Shown piece by piece: positions 25,993 through 34,568 of a stretch of 64,000 nt of DNA (positions within the stretch are counted from its first letter, which is position 1; every line of letters begins with the position of its first letter). The notes beneath the pieces are model-generated. The model saw only the letters and a program-made list of their open reading frames with translations, ran no database searches and had not been told where the DNA came from. The DNA comes from Bradyrhizobium sp. sBnM-33. Its GTDB lineage: Bacteria > Pseudomonadota > Alphaproteobacteria > Rhizobiales > Xanthobacteraceae. The stretch covers positions 1,426,001-1,490,000 of the forward strand of contig NZ_CP136624.1 of NCBI RefSeq assembly GCF_032917945.1, in the 5' to 3' direction. The position numbers and the translations under genes were made by a program.

Positions 25993-26610
25993 ATGAGGGT
26001 CATGAGCTGGTATGCCAGGCTACTCGGACGAGCCTCTGCGACGCCAGATGCTCCGCATGCGCTGCTGGCTGACATCGAGAAGCAGGGCAAACAATATCTC
26101 GACGAGGCCGACAACGGAAACTGGGTCTATCCGGCCTGCAAGCGGAAATCGCCGGATACGGGTGCCGACAAGCAGACGGTCTGCGATCACACGCGGCTGG
26201 AAGCTTTCCGCTATCTCTTGATGGTGCCCAGGGGCGAATTCAAGCTGCTCGCCGAGCCGGACTCGCAAGCCGCGATACTGGACGCCTATCTTCGGCACCG
26301 GCCGCACGAAGAGACGGTGATCGAGTTCTCCGGCGATACCATGAACGACCTGGCGATTGCCGTCATCGCCGGATTCAACTGGCTCAATCATTGCGCCGGT
26401 CTTGCCGGTGCCGACCGCCGACAATTTTCGGGAACGCTCAATCACTTCCGTAAGATTGTGATATCGGCGCAGCGATGGTGGGAGATGGACGGCGCGAAGC
26501 AGCGCTACGCGCAGATGCTGCAAGCCGCGCAGGAGCCGCCGCTATTTTTAAATCTGGTCTGGGCCGATTATAGCCGGCTCGCGGGTGAAATCGCCGCGGT
26601 GCGCGGGTGA
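25993..26610 (+). CDS. Hypothetical cytoplasmic protein
   Basis: About 205 residues from ATG 25993 (MRVMSWYARLLG); ATG 26002 is equally possible. The protein is mostly helical, with a His/Cys-bearing stretch (CKRKSPDTGADKQTVCDHTR) and a C-terminal region rich in Trp and aromatic residues. It has no signal peptide and I recognise no family. A REP repeat follows its stop codon. It stands alone on this strand. The ribosome binding site is poor for both candidate starts. Confidence 0.6.
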   Translation: MRVMSWYARLLGRASATPDAPHALLADIEKQGKQYLDEADNGNWVYPACKRKSPDTGADKQTVCDHTRLEAFRYLLMVPRGEFKLLAEPDSQAAILDAYLRHRPHEETVIEFSGDTMNDLAIAVIAGFNWLNHCAGLAGADRRQFSGTLNHFRKIVISAQRWWEMDGAKQRYAQMLQAAQEPPLFLNLVWADYSRLAGEIAAVRG

Positions 26611-26621
26611 CGGCGTCTCCA

Positions 26622-26706
26622 CGTCATTGCGAGCGCAGCGAAGCAATCCATCTCACCGCGTAAAGAAAAAATGGATTGCTTCGTCGCGTTGCTCCTCGCA
26701 ATGACG
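26622..26706. repeat. REP doublet (CGTCATTGCGAG family), copy 2
   Basis: The arms CGTCATTGCGAGCGCAGCG and CTCCTCGCAATGACG, with the inner pair GCAATCCAT/ATGGATTGC, match copy 1. The unit lies between the ends of two convergent genes. Confidence 0.85.
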
Positions 26707-26728
26707 TGGAGAGAGGCGTGCCTCAACT

Positions 26729-26748
26729 CTTCTGCGCGTAGAGCAGCG
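26729..26748. repeat. Second copy of the 3' end of the benzoylformate decarboxylase gene
   Basis: These 20 bases match 26855-26874 in 19 positions, the last being codons for LLYAQK of the decarboxylase gene. A GTAGCCCGGATG-type repeat lies between the two copies. Confidence 0.6.
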
Positions 26749-26749
26749 T

Positions 26750-26837
26750 GTAGCCCGGATGAAGCGAAGCGAAATCCGGGGTAGGCGCATCCGCGGATGA
26801 AATTGTCCCGGATTGCGCTACGCTCCATCCGGGCTAC
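26750..26837. repeat. Palindromic intergenic repeat (GTAGCCCGGATG family)
   Basis: GTAGCCCGGATGAAGC at the left and GCTCCATCCGGGCTAC at the right are inverted copies, with an inner inverted pair of the same type. A related element closes the CysQ gene near 60.4 kb. It lies just downstream of the decarboxylase stop. Confidence 0.75.
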
Positions 26838-26848
26838 GGGGGTCAAAC

Positions 26849-28471
26849 TTACCCCTTCTGCGCATAGAGCAGCGGAACGGCGGAATCGACCATCACTTCG
26901 ATCAGGCTGGTGCCGTCATGAGAGAGCCCGTGCTTGAGCGCGCCCGCGAGTTCGGATGATTTCGTCACCCGCACCGCGTGACAGCCCATGCTTTCCGCGA
27001 GTTTCACGAAATCGATGCCGGGCAGCTCGAGACCCGGCACGTTGCGCACCTGCATCACTTGGCTGAACGAGCGCATCGCGCCGTAGCCCGCGTTGTTGAT
27101 GACCACTACGGTCAGTGTCAGGTTGCGCCGCGCCGCCGTCCACAGCGCCTGGATCGAATACATCGCCGAGCCGTCGCCGATCAGGCAGACGGTGCGGACG
27201 CCGGGGCATCCGAGCGCGATGCCGACGGCAGCGGGCAGGCCGTAGCCGAGGCCACCGCTTGCCATGGTGTAAAAACTATCCTGGCCGCGCATCGGCATGA
27301 ACTTTTGCATCGCCGGGCGGTGCGAGGGCGCTTCCTCCACTAGTGCTGCATTGTCGGGCATGGCCTGCGAGAGCTGATACAGCAGGAATTCGACCGGGAG
27401 CGGATCGGCCGCTGCGGGGGCCGGCGGCAGCACGCGGCCTGCCGGGATCGCGCGCGCGGTTTCCGGCAGCAGGTCGAGCAGCATTGAAAGTGCGGGCTTC
27501 ATGGTGGCGACGATGCTGGCGCCCGACGGCGTGACCGCGGCGGCATCGGGATCGTCGGTGATCTGGAAGATCGTGGTGGCACCATCGAAGATCGTGGCAT
27601 GGCCCTCGACATGGAAGGTGAAGACCGGCGCGCCGATGACGACCACGAGGTCATGGCCGCGCAGCGCGTCCGATAGCTGTCCCGGCGAGGCGTGCAGGAA
27701 GCCTGCAAATTGCGGATGGCGTTCCGGGAACGAGCAGCGCGCCGAGAACGGGCTGACCCAGACGGCAGCCTTCGCCTTCTCCGCCACCTTCACCATGAGG
27801 TCGACGGCTTCGGCGCGGTCGACGGCGGGGCCTACGACGAGGGCCGGGCGCTTGCTGGCTGCGAGTGCTGCGACCAGCGCCTTCATCGCTTGCGGATCGG
27901 GGCCGAGTTCGCGGCTGACGTGGCGGGCCTCGACCGGCTGGGTCGGGCGCGTCCAATCGTCGATCGGAATCGAGACGAAGGTCGGCCCGCAGGGCGGCTG
28001 CATCGCGACGTAATAGGCGCGCGCGATCGCGGCCGGCACGTCTTCGGCGCGCGCCGGCTCGACGCTGTATTTGACATAGGGCCGCGGAAATTCCGAGGCG
28101 CGCTCGGCATAGAGAAAGGCCTGCAGCGGCAGGATCGAGCGCGCCTGCTGGCCGGCTGTGATGACGAGCGGCGTCTGGTTGCGATGGGCGGTATAGATGT
28201 TGCCAAGCGCGTTGCCGACGCCGGCGCCGGAATGCAAATTGACGAAGCCGGCATTGCGGGTCGCCTGCGCATAGCCATCAGCCATGCCGACGACGGAGGC
28301 CTCCTGCAGGCCGAGCACGTAGTCGATGTCATCGGGCCAGTCGCTGAGGAAGGGCAGTTCGGTGGAGCCGGGATTGCCGAACACGCGCTTGATGCCGAAA
28401 GCGCGCAGCAGGCTGAAGGTGGCGTCCTTGACGGTGACGGAAGCGGCTTTGGCTGGTTTGCGGGACGACAT
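26849..28471 (-). CDS. mdlC: Benzoylformate decarboxylase-type ThDP enzyme
   Basis: About 540 residues from ATG 28471 (GGGAG upstream). It follows Pseudomonas benzoylformate decarboxylase closely: FGNPGSTELPFL with Ser36, LQEASVVGMADGYAQATR with Glu57, NLHSGAGVGNALG with His80, and VVIGAPVFTFHVEG with the second catalytic His. ThDP binding is shown by GDGSAMYSIQALWTAARRN. These residues correspond to S26, E47, H70 and H281 of the known enzyme, so decarboxylation of an aromatic 2-oxoacid to an aldehyde is likely. It lies downstream of a CoA-transferase/hydratase/acyl-CoA dehydrogenase operon, with a REP element between, and may be transcribed with it. Confidence 0.85.
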   Translation of the reverse strand: MSSRKPAKAASVTVKDATFSLLRAFGIKRVFGNPGSTELPFLSDWPDDIDYVLGLQEASVVGMADGYAQATRNAGFVNLHSGAGVGNALGNIYTAHRNQTPLVITAGQQARSILPLQAFLYAERASEFPRPYVKYSVEPARAEDVPAAIARAYYVAMQPPCGPTFVSIPIDDWTRPTQPVEARHVSRELGPDPQAMKALVAALAASKRPALVVGPAVDRAEAVDLMVKVAEKAKAAVWVSPFSARCSFPERHPQFAGFLHASPGQLSDALRGHDLVVVIGAPVFTFHVEGHATIFDGATTIFQITDDPDAAAVTPSGASIVATMKPALSMLLDLLPETARAIPAGRVLPPAPAAADPLPVEFLLYQLSQAMPDNAALVEEAPSHRPAMQKFMPMRGQDSFYTMASGGLGYGLPAAVGIALGCPGVRTVCLIGDGSAMYSIQALWTAARRNLTLTVVVINNAGYGAMRSFSQVMQVRNVPGLELPGIDFVKLAESMGCHAVRVTKSSELAGALKHGLSHDGTSLIEVMVDSAVPLLYAQKG

Positions 28472-28499
28472 TGGGACTCCCAGATCTAGCTGCATACTC

Positions 28500-28619
28500 C
28501 GTCATTGCGAGGAGCAAAGCGACGAAGCAATCCATGCTTCCTGCGGGGAGGTGTGGATTGCTTCGCGGAGCCTGTCATCGGGCGGCGCTTCGCGCCGACC
28601 CGTTGGCGCGCAATGACGG
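28500..28619. repeat. REP doublet (CGTCATTGCGAG family), copy 3
   Basis: CGTCATTGCGAGGAGC with GCGCAATGACGG, and inner GCAATCCAT/GTGGATTGC. It sits between the hydratase and decarboxylase genes of one operon, where such elements often set differential mRNA stability. Confidence 0.85.
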
Positions 28620-28625
28620 TGAAAA

Positions 28626-29480
28626 TCACCACGTCGCCGTGCCGTTCATTGTCGGCTGCCCTTCCGCATTCGCGATCCACAGCTCCATGCCGGCGTGGGT
28701 TTCGTTGGCGTTGATCGAGAACTCGCTGCCTTCGAACAGCGGCTGCAGGCCGCGATAACTGAATTTCTTCGGCGCGCTGTCGCCGTGAAGTTTGGCGGCG
28801 AATTCAACGAGCAGCGCGGCCTGCAAGGGGCCGTGAAAGATCAGGCCGGGATAGCCCTCGACCTTGGTGACGTAGTCGCGATCGTAATGAATACGGTGGC
28901 CGTTGAAGGTCAGCGCCGAGTAACGAAACAGCAGCACGGGATCGCTGACATGGGTTTCGCGATGCCGTGCGACCGGCGGCGGCGGAGGAGCTTTCGGCGG
29001 CGAAGCGGCGGCAGCGCTCCCAACGTCGCGATAGACGATGTCCTGCCGCTCGCGGATAGCAACCCCGCGCGGCGTCGTGATCGTGTGTTCGACGGAGACG
29101 AAGCACAGGACGCCGGTGGAGCCCGTCTTCATCGTCACGTCTGAAATGCGCGACGTGCGTGTCGTCTCATCGCCGACGCGCAAAGGCTGGAGGAATTCGA
29201 TTTCGCCGCCGGCCCACATCCGGCGCGGCAGCGGCACCGGCGGCAGGAAACCGCCGCGGGTCGGATGGCCGTCCGGGCCGAGCTGCGACATCGGAAACAC
29301 CGGCTGCGCCAGGCACCAATGCGTGGTCCAGGGTGCGGCGTCGCCCGTCTTAGGGTCGCCGATGTCCTGGAACAGGGTGGCGCGCAAGCCCTTCACCAGT
29401 TGCGCGGTGACGATGTCTGACGCTTCGGTGCTGCGGCCGATCCATTGGCGCAGATGATCGAGGTTGAGAGCTTCTGTCAT
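28626..29480 (-). CDS. MaoC/FAS1-like acyl-CoA hydratase (mesaconyl-CoA hydratase-like)
   Basis: The 284-residue protein is a double hot-dog hydratase. Its N-terminal half has the FAS1-type dehydratase-like region (WTTHWCLAQPVFPMSQLGPD, then GGFLPPVPLPRRMWAGGEIE), and the C-terminal half carries FRYSALTFNGHRIHYDRDYV followed by EGYPGLIFHGPLQA, the R-hydratase-type motif with the catalytic Asp-His region. It resembles mesaconyl-C4-CoA hydratase and HTD2-type enzymes. The start overlaps the stop of the CoA-transferase gene by 4 nt (ATGA), so it is translationally coupled. The substrate is unproven. Confidence 0.8.
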   Translation of the reverse strand: MTEALNLDHLRQWIGRSTEASDIVTAQLVKGLRATLFQDIGDPKTGDAAPWTTHWCLAQPVFPMSQLGPDGHPTRGGFLPPVPLPRRMWAGGEIEFLQPLRVGDETTRTSRISDVTMKTGSTGVLCFVSVEHTITTPRGVAIRERQDIVYRDVGSAAAASPPKAPPPPPVARHRETHVSDPVLLFRYSALTFNGHRIHYDRDYVTKVEGYPGLIFHGPLQAALLVEFAAKLHGDSAPKKFSYRGLQPLFEGSEFSINANETHAGMELWIANAEGQPTMNGTATW

Positions 29481-30607
29481 AACTGGCGGCTCCTGATACG
29501 GGGAGCTTTGGGCAGTTCAACATGGTCGCCGATGGCGGGCACCGCGCCATAGTGCCTGGGCTCGCCGACGAAGATCGCGGCGGGGGCGGCGTAACTCACC
29601 TGGCCGTTCGGCGTATCGACCTCGATGCGGCGCAGATGCGGATGCACCGAGAGGTCGGCCATCGTGTTGACCTCGGCGAAGGCGATGTCGGCCTCGTCGA
29701 GGCGCTTCAAGAGTTCAGCGCGCATCATCGAGGCGAAACTATCCGAGACCACCTTGTCGGTGAGCTGGCGGTTGCGCACGCGCTCGACCATGTTGGCAAA
29801 GCGCGGATCATTGGGCAGGTCGGGCTGATCGAGCACCTCGGCGCAGAGCTTCTTCCACTCGCGCTCGCTCTGGATCGAGATCAAGATGCCCTTGCCGTCC
29901 CTGGAATTGAACACGCCATAGGGCGCGATCGAGGGATGGGCCAGCGCCATCCGCTTCGGCGGATTGCCGGCTTCCGAATTGATCAGCGGCACCGCCATCC
30001 AGTCGGCCATCACGTCGAACATCGAGATCCGGATATCGGCGCCCCGGCCGGTGCGTCCCCGCGCGATCAGCGCCTCGAGGATCGCCGCATGCGCGGTGGC
30101 GCCGGTCGCGATATCGACGACGGAGATGCCGACGCGCGACGGGCCCTCGGGGCCGCCGGTGATCGAGGCAAGTCCGCTCTCGGCCTGGATCAAGAGATCG
30201 TATGCCTTGCGGTCGGCATAGGGGCCCTCGTCGCCATAGCCCGAGATGGTGCAGCAGATCAGCGCGGGATAATCCTTCTTCAGACGATCCAGCGAGAAGC
30301 CGAGCTTGTCCATCGATCCGGGCTTGAGGTTCTGCAGCAGCACGTCGGCGCTTGCGATCAGCTCTTCGAGTTCAGCGCGGCCCTCTTTGGTCGCGAGGTC
30401 GATCACTACGGAATTCTTGCCGCGGTTGAGCCAGACGAAATAGCTGCTCTGGCCCTTGGCGGCGGCATCATAACCGCGGGCGAAATCGCCCTCGGGGCGT
30501 TCGACCTTGACGACATGCGCGCCGGCGTCCGCAAGCCGCGAGCTGCAGAATGGGGCTGCGACCGCCTGTTCGACGGAGACGACGATCAATCCTTCCAATG
30601 GCAGCAT
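29477..30607 (-). CDS. Class III (CaiB/BaiF) CoA-transferase
   Basis: The 376-residue protein has the family opening LEGLIVVSVEQAVAAPFCSS, the CoA-site RPEGDFARG, NRGKNSVVIDL and the catalytic Asp137 in AYDLLIQAESGL, followed by the SITGGPEGPSRVG loop. Class III enzymes transfer CoA between carboxylic acids through a mixed anhydride on that Asp. It starts 9 nt after the acyl-CoA dehydrogenase gene and overlaps the hydratase by 4 nt. The trio activates an acid as its CoA thioester, oxidises it and hydrates it. Donor and acceptor are not predictable. Confidence 0.88.
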   Translation of the reverse strand: MLPLEGLIVVSVEQAVAAPFCSSRLADAGAHVVKVERPEGDFARGYDAAAKGQSSYFVWLNRGKNSVVIDLATKEGRAELEELIASADVLLQNLKPGSMDKLGFSLDRLKKDYPALICCTISGYGDEGPYADRKAYDLLIQAESGLASITGGPEGPSRVGISVVDIATGATAHAAILEALIARGRTGRGADIRISMFDVMADWMAVPLINSEAGNPPKRMALAHPSIAPYGVFNSRDGKGILISIQSEREWKKLCAEVLDQPDLPNDPRFANMVERVRNRQLTDKVVSDSFASMMRAELLKRLDEADIAFAEVNTMADLSVHPHLRRIEVDTPNGQVSYAAPAAIFVGEPRHYGAVPAIGDHVELPKAPRIRSRQL

Positions 30608-30616
30608 CTGACGTTC

Positions 30617-31783
30617 TCAGTAGGAGCGGGGCAGGCCGAGCACATGCTCGGCGACGTAGGACAGGATCAGATTGGTCGAGATCGGCGCCACCTGATAGAG
30701 CCGCGTCTCGCGGAACTTGCGCTCGACGTCGTATTCTTCCGCAAAACCGAACCCGCCATGGGTCTGCACGCAGGCGTTGGCTGCTTCCCAGGAGGCATCC
30801 GCCGCCAGCATCTTGGCCATGTTGGCTTCTGCGCCGCAATCGAGCCCGGCCTCGTATTTGCGGGTGGCTTCCTTCACCATCAGCTCCGCCGCGCGCATCG
30901 CGGCGTAGGCTTTCGCGATCGGGAACTGGATGCCCTGGTTCTGCCCGATCGGGCGGCCGAATACGGCGCGCTCCTTGGCGTAGGCGGTGGCCTTCGCAAT
31001 GAACCATTTGGCGTCGCCGATGCATTCGGCGGCGATCAAAATGCGCTCGGCGTTCATGCCGGAGAGGATGTAGCGAAAACCCTTGCCCTCGTCGCCGATC
31101 AGGTTCTCGGCCGGCACGCGCATGTCCGTAAAGAACACTTCGGTCGTGGCGTGGTTCATCATGGTGCGGATCGGGCGGATTTCGAGGCCCTTGCCCTTGA
31201 CCTCGCGCATGTCGACGATGAACACGGACAAGCCATCGGTGCGCTTCTTGGCCTGCTCCTTCGGAGTGGTGCGCGCCAAGAGGATCATCAGGTCGGAATG
31301 TTCGGCGCGGCTGGTCCAGATCTTCTGGCCGTTGACGACGTAGTGGTCGCCGTCGCGCTTGGCGACGGTCTTCAGCGAGGAGGTGTCGGTGCCGCTGGTC
31401 GGCTCGGTGACGCCGAACGCCTGCAGTCGCAATTTACCGCTAGCGATCCCGGGCAGGTACTTCGCCTTCTGGGCATCGTTGCCGTGCCGCAGCACGGTGC
31501 CCATGGTGTACATCTGGGCGTGGCAGCCGCCGCCGTTGCAGCCCGCCCGCTGGATCTCTTCGAGGATCGCAGCTGCGGCCGACAGTTTTAGCCCGGAGCC
31601 GCCGTATTCCTCGGGGATCAGCACCGAGAGGTAACCGGCCTCCGTGAGCGCGTCGACGAACTCCTTCGGATACGCCATTTGGCGATCCAGCTTGCGCCAG
31701 TACTCGCCGGGGAACTGGGCGCAGAGCTTTGCGACGGCGTCGCGGATGTCGTGGAATTCGTCTTGTTGCTCTTGTGCGGTCAT
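30617..31783 (-). CDS. Acyl-CoA dehydrogenase
   Basis: The 388-residue protein has all ACAD landmarks: N-terminal helical domain, the FAD-binding segment AFGVTEPTSGTDTSSLKT, VNGQKIWTSRAEHSDLMIL, and the C-terminal helical domain with GRPIGQNQGIQFPIAKAY and QTHGGFGFAEEYDVERKFRE. It dehydrogenates an acyl-CoA at alpha-beta to enoyl-CoA, passing electrons to ETF. It is the first gene of the operon (ACAD, CoA-transferase, hydratase, decarboxylase). It is divergent from a LysR gene with a T-N11-A site between. Confidence 0.92.
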   Translation of the reverse strand: MTAQEQQDEFHDIRDAVAKLCAQFPGEYWRKLDRQMAYPKEFVDALTEAGYLSVLIPEEYGGSGLKLSAAAAILEEIQRAGCNGGGCHAQMYTMGTVLRHGNDAQKAKYLPGIASGKLRLQAFGVTEPTSGTDTSSLKTVAKRDGDHYVVNGQKIWTSRAEHSDLMILLARTTPKEQAKKRTDGLSVFIVDMREVKGKGLEIRPIRTMMNHATTEVFFTDMRVPAENLIGDEGKGFRYILSGMNAERILIAAECIGDAKWFIAKATAYAKERAVFGRPIGQNQGIQFPIAKAYAAMRAAELMVKEATRKYEAGLDCGAEANMAKMLAADASWEAANACVQTHGGFGFAEEYDVERKFRETRLYQVAPISTNLILSYVAEHVLGLPRSY

Positions 31784-31860
31784 TGGGTTTTCTGGCGATG
31801 GATGCGGGTTGATGTCAATTGCTTAGGGATGCGGAACGTTGTGAAACTGCGGCTGAGCAC

Positions 31861-31879
31861 CTATGCTGAATTGTTATAG
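31861..31879. promoter_or_regulatory. LysR-type operator (CTAT-N11-ATAG)
   Basis: CTAT (31861-31864) and ATAG (31876-31879) are inverted and exactly 11 nt apart, the T-N11-A pattern bound by LysR proteins. The site is 32 nt before the lysR start and between it and the divergent acyl-CoA dehydrogenase gene, so it can serve both autoregulation and operon activation. Confidence 0.7.
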
Positions 31880-31911
31880 CGTATGAACCTGCCTTCGAAG
31901 ATTGGCAAGTA

Positions 31912-32835
31912 ATGGATATCCGGCAGCTCAGGACCTTCAGTTGCGTGGCGGAGCTCGGCAGCCTCAGCAAGGCCTCCGATACGCTGCGGGTGGCGCAGCC
32001 GGCGCTGAGCCGCCAGATCAAGCTGCTCGAGCATGAACTGCGGGCCGAGCTGTTCACGCGGAACGGCCGCGGCATGGTGCTGACGGAGGCCGGCCGGCTG
32101 CTGCTGGCGCGCACCGCCGGCATCGTCCGGCAGATCGATCAGGTGCGCGACGAGATCCAGTCCGCCGGCGGCCCGCCCTCGGGCCGGGTGGTGCTTGGGC
32201 TGGTGCCGACCGTGAGCTGCGTGATTTCGGCGCGGCTCGCGCGGCGCACGGTCGACAAGTATCCCGGCATCTCGCTCTGCATCGTTGAGAGTTACAGCGG
32301 CCATTTGACGGAATGGCTGCACCGCGGCGAGATGGATCTGGCGCTGATCTACGGGCCGTCGAGCGACCTGCATCTTTCCGTGCAAAGCCTCGGCCGCGAT
32401 CCCATCGTTGCCGTCGGACCGCGCGGCAGCGGGCTGTCCGAGAGGAAGCAGGTCGATATCGGCTGGCTGCTGAAGCAGCGCCTCGTGCTCCCCAGTCATT
32501 CGCACGGGCTCCGGGCGCTGATCGAGCAGGCGGCGGCGAAGAAGAAAATCAAGCTCGACGTCAAGCTGGAAGCCGATTCCTTCCGCGTGCTGACCAGCCT
32601 TGTCGAGGAAGGGCTGGGGTACACGCTGCTGCCGCCGTCCTCGGTGCGCCACGAAGTCACCAGCGGCCGGCTGGAAACTGCGGCGATATCAAAACCGTCG
32701 CCGATGCGCGAACTGACCCTTGCGTCTCCCATCGATCATCCCGGCTCGACTGCAATTGCGCTCGTGAGCGATCTGCTTCGCGACGAACTGATCGCTTGCC
32801 GCGAAGCGGGCCTCTGGGACATCAAGCTCGCCTGA
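31912..32835 (+). CDS. LysR-family transcriptional regulator
   Basis: The 307-residue protein has the N-terminal winged HTH (MDIRQLRTFSCVAELGSLSK, then AQPALSRQIKLLEHELRAELF) and a two-lobed ligand domain (about residues 90-300). The effector site is unassigned. It is divergent from the acyl-CoA dehydrogenase operon and has a T-N11-A dyad 32 nt upstream. It is therefore the likely regulator of the CoA-dependent pathway, sensing a substrate or intermediate. Confidence 0.93.
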   Translation: MDIRQLRTFSCVAELGSLSKASDTLRVAQPALSRQIKLLEHELRAELFTRNGRGMVLTEAGRLLLARTAGIVRQIDQVRDEIQSAGGPPSGRVVLGLVPTVSCVISARLARRTVDKYPGISLCIVESYSGHLTEWLHRGEMDLALIYGPSSDLHLSVQSLGRDPIVAVGPRGSGLSERKQVDIGWLLKQRLVLPSHSHGLRALIEQAAAKKKIKLDVKLEADSFRVLTSLVEEGLGYTLLPPSSVRHEVTSGRLETAAISKPSPMRELTLASPIDHPGSTAIALVSDLLRDELIACREAGLWDIKLA

Positions 32836-33095
32836 GCCGATGTGCGGGCCTTAAGCGCTGGCTTAGAGGAAAACGGCCGGGTGCGGCATTCTCATCTGGC
32901 TACTTCTGTCATGCCGCAATTGTATAGGGGGTGGCGGTGGCAGGGTGGGAACTGATTGGCAGGCAGCCAAGCTCGAATTGAAGCGAGCTCGATGAAAACG
33001 CGATGGTTGGCCACGAGCTTGGCGTAGCGAACTTGTGCGCTCGCAACGCTCGGCGGTATCATAGCGCTGAGCATAATTTAGTTTGCGGAATTCGT

Positions 33096-33737
33096 ATGAG
33101 CCTCAATTTCGTTCTTGTACCCGGTCCGTTGGTTCGGGCGTCGAGCTGGGAGCCTACAGCACAAGAGTTGCGAAAATCAGGACACGATGTTCAGACGCCA
33201 GATGTGCTCGACAACCAGCCGCCGCCGGCTTGGCGTGATTGGACGTCCCACCTGCTCCAGCGCATCACCTCGTGCCACGAACCGATATTGGTCGGTCACA
33301 GCTCTGCAAGTGTGCTGGTCGCAGATCTCGCGCGCAGGCTACCCTGCCGTGGCGTTGTTATCGTCGACGGAGAGGTGCCGCCATCGCGAGGCGCTGCCTC
33401 GCCCGTCCGACCTGCTCTGCGGGATTTTATAAGAAGCATCGCAGCCAGCGACGGAACGCTTCCGATCTGGTCACGATGGTTCGCGGGCGATATCAAGCGC
33501 ACGTCCCTCGTTGGCCTGGACCTCTTGGCGAGAGACCCGATCGCCTTCTCGTGGGACCACGTTCCGGTCGGGTTCATTCAATGCTCGCCCATTTACGATC
33601 ACGCAACCCTGGAAGCGCGACGGCGGGGATGGCCAGTAACAACGCTGAAAGGCACGCATCTGCATCCGACGCTGCAACCGGCCGAGACTATGCACGCCAT
33701 CCTGTCGATGTCGCGCCAACTTGCTAACGCCCCGTAG
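33096..33737 (+). CDS. Alpha/beta-hydrolase
   Basis: About 213 residues from ATG 33096 (MSLNFVLVPGPLVRASSWEP). The nucleophile elbow is LVGHSSASVLVADLAR (Ser near residue 69, GHSSA in place of GxSxG), with a later Asp (about residue 190) and His in KGTHLHPTLQPAE as probable catalytic partners. A frame extends 31 codons further upstream but without family similarity, so I take the internal start. The substrate is unknown. It ends convergently with the AHSA1 gene downstream. Confidence 0.75.
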   Translation: MSLNFVLVPGPLVRASSWEPTAQELRKSGHDVQTPDVLDNQPPPAWRDWTSHLLQRITSCHEPILVGHSSASVLVADLARRLPCRGVVIVDGEVPPSRGAASPVRPALRDFIRSIAASDGTLPIWSRWFAGDIKRTSLVGLDLLARDPIAFSWDHVPVGFIQCSPIYDHATLEARRRGWPVTTLKGTHLHPTLQPAETMHAILSMSRQLANAP

Positions 33738-33768
33738 TGGCTTGCCGGAATGACCGAACCGTCAGCCG

Positions 33769-34557
33769 CTACGTCTGTGGTGGGAATTCACGATCGAGCC
33801 AACGCCGCCAATCGGCCTCGACGTGATTGGCCACAGCGCGCCCGGCCTCTCCGAAGAGGTAGAGACGGACCGTCAGCAGGATAGGCCCTCCGATCGGCAT
33901 GGCAAAGAGATGTGCGATGCCGGGTGCGGGGTGTTCGAGCCGCAATTGCAGTCCTGGCCACTGAGGAGGACTGACGTTTTCCACGATGCCGCGTAGCTCG
34001 GGCACTCCAGCCGGTGTCGCAAAGCGTGTGCCGGCGCTTGCGTCAGCTAATCCGAGCGGACCGACCAGGCGACTCCAGGCATCGCTGCCATTCGACATCG
34101 CGGACAGTGCCACTGTCGTCGAGTGTTGCCCACGGAATTGCTCCAGATAGAGCCGCAGGTTCTGGAAGAATGCGATCCAGCCGTAGGTGTGCCCCTCGAA
34201 CTGGTCATCCCAATCGTCCGTATTGGCGAACCAGCTATGAACGACCCGGACCACACAGGTGCCGCCGTCCTTGGCTTCGACGGTCCACTCGGTGGCTACT
34301 GTGCCAGGTCCTTCCTCTGTTTCGGCGACGAAACGCTTGGCCGGCTCCCAAGCGGTGATCTTGGCCTCGGAATCCATTCCCGGACCAAAGCTCGATTTGG
34401 TTTCGCCGCCGACCTTTTCGTCCAACGTCGTCGGCACAAACCACGACGAAATGCCGGGACCCGTCGCGATCGCCTGCCATACCTCTTCGGGTGTGCCGGG
34501 GACCTCAACCTTGGCTTCGACGCTGCGACGGCCAGACGGTTCCTTCTTCACGGGCAT
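33769..34557 (-). CDS. SRPBCC/AHSA1-family protein
   Basis: The 262-residue protein opens with the AHSA1 signature EAKVEVPGTPEEVWQAIATG and continues with ISSWFVPTTLDEKVGG and GWIAFFQNLRLYLEQ, the helix-grip fold that holds hydrophobic ligands. A second SRPBCC-like segment may follow in the C-terminal half. Its ATG is 11 nt after the ArsR gene stop and has AAGGAC upstream, so it is co-transcribed with an ArsR regulator. This regulator-plus-AHSA1 pairing is widespread in bacteria. The ligand is unknown. Confidence 0.85.
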   Translation of the reverse strand: MPVKKEPSGRRSVEAKVEVPGTPEEVWQAIATGPGISSWFVPTTLDEKVGGETKSSFGPGMDSEAKITAWEPAKRFVAETEEGPGTVATEWTVEAKDGGTCVVRVVHSWFANTDDWDDQFEGHTYGWIAFFQNLRLYLEQFRGQHSTTVALSAMSNGSDAWSRLVGPLGLADASAGTRFATPAGVPELRGIVENVSPPQWPGLQLRLEHPAPGIAHLFAMPIGGPILLTVRLYLFGEAGRAVANHVEADWRRWLDREFPPQT

Positions 34558-34568
34558 GGTCTGTCCTT

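Noticed and set aside
29522..31591. Very long plus-strand frame (689 codons) opposite the CoA-transferase and acyl-CoA dehydrogenase genes
   Set aside because: It is the antisense shadow of two well-supported enzymes. It has no family motif and His/Asp-rich composition typical of GC-rich antisense frames.
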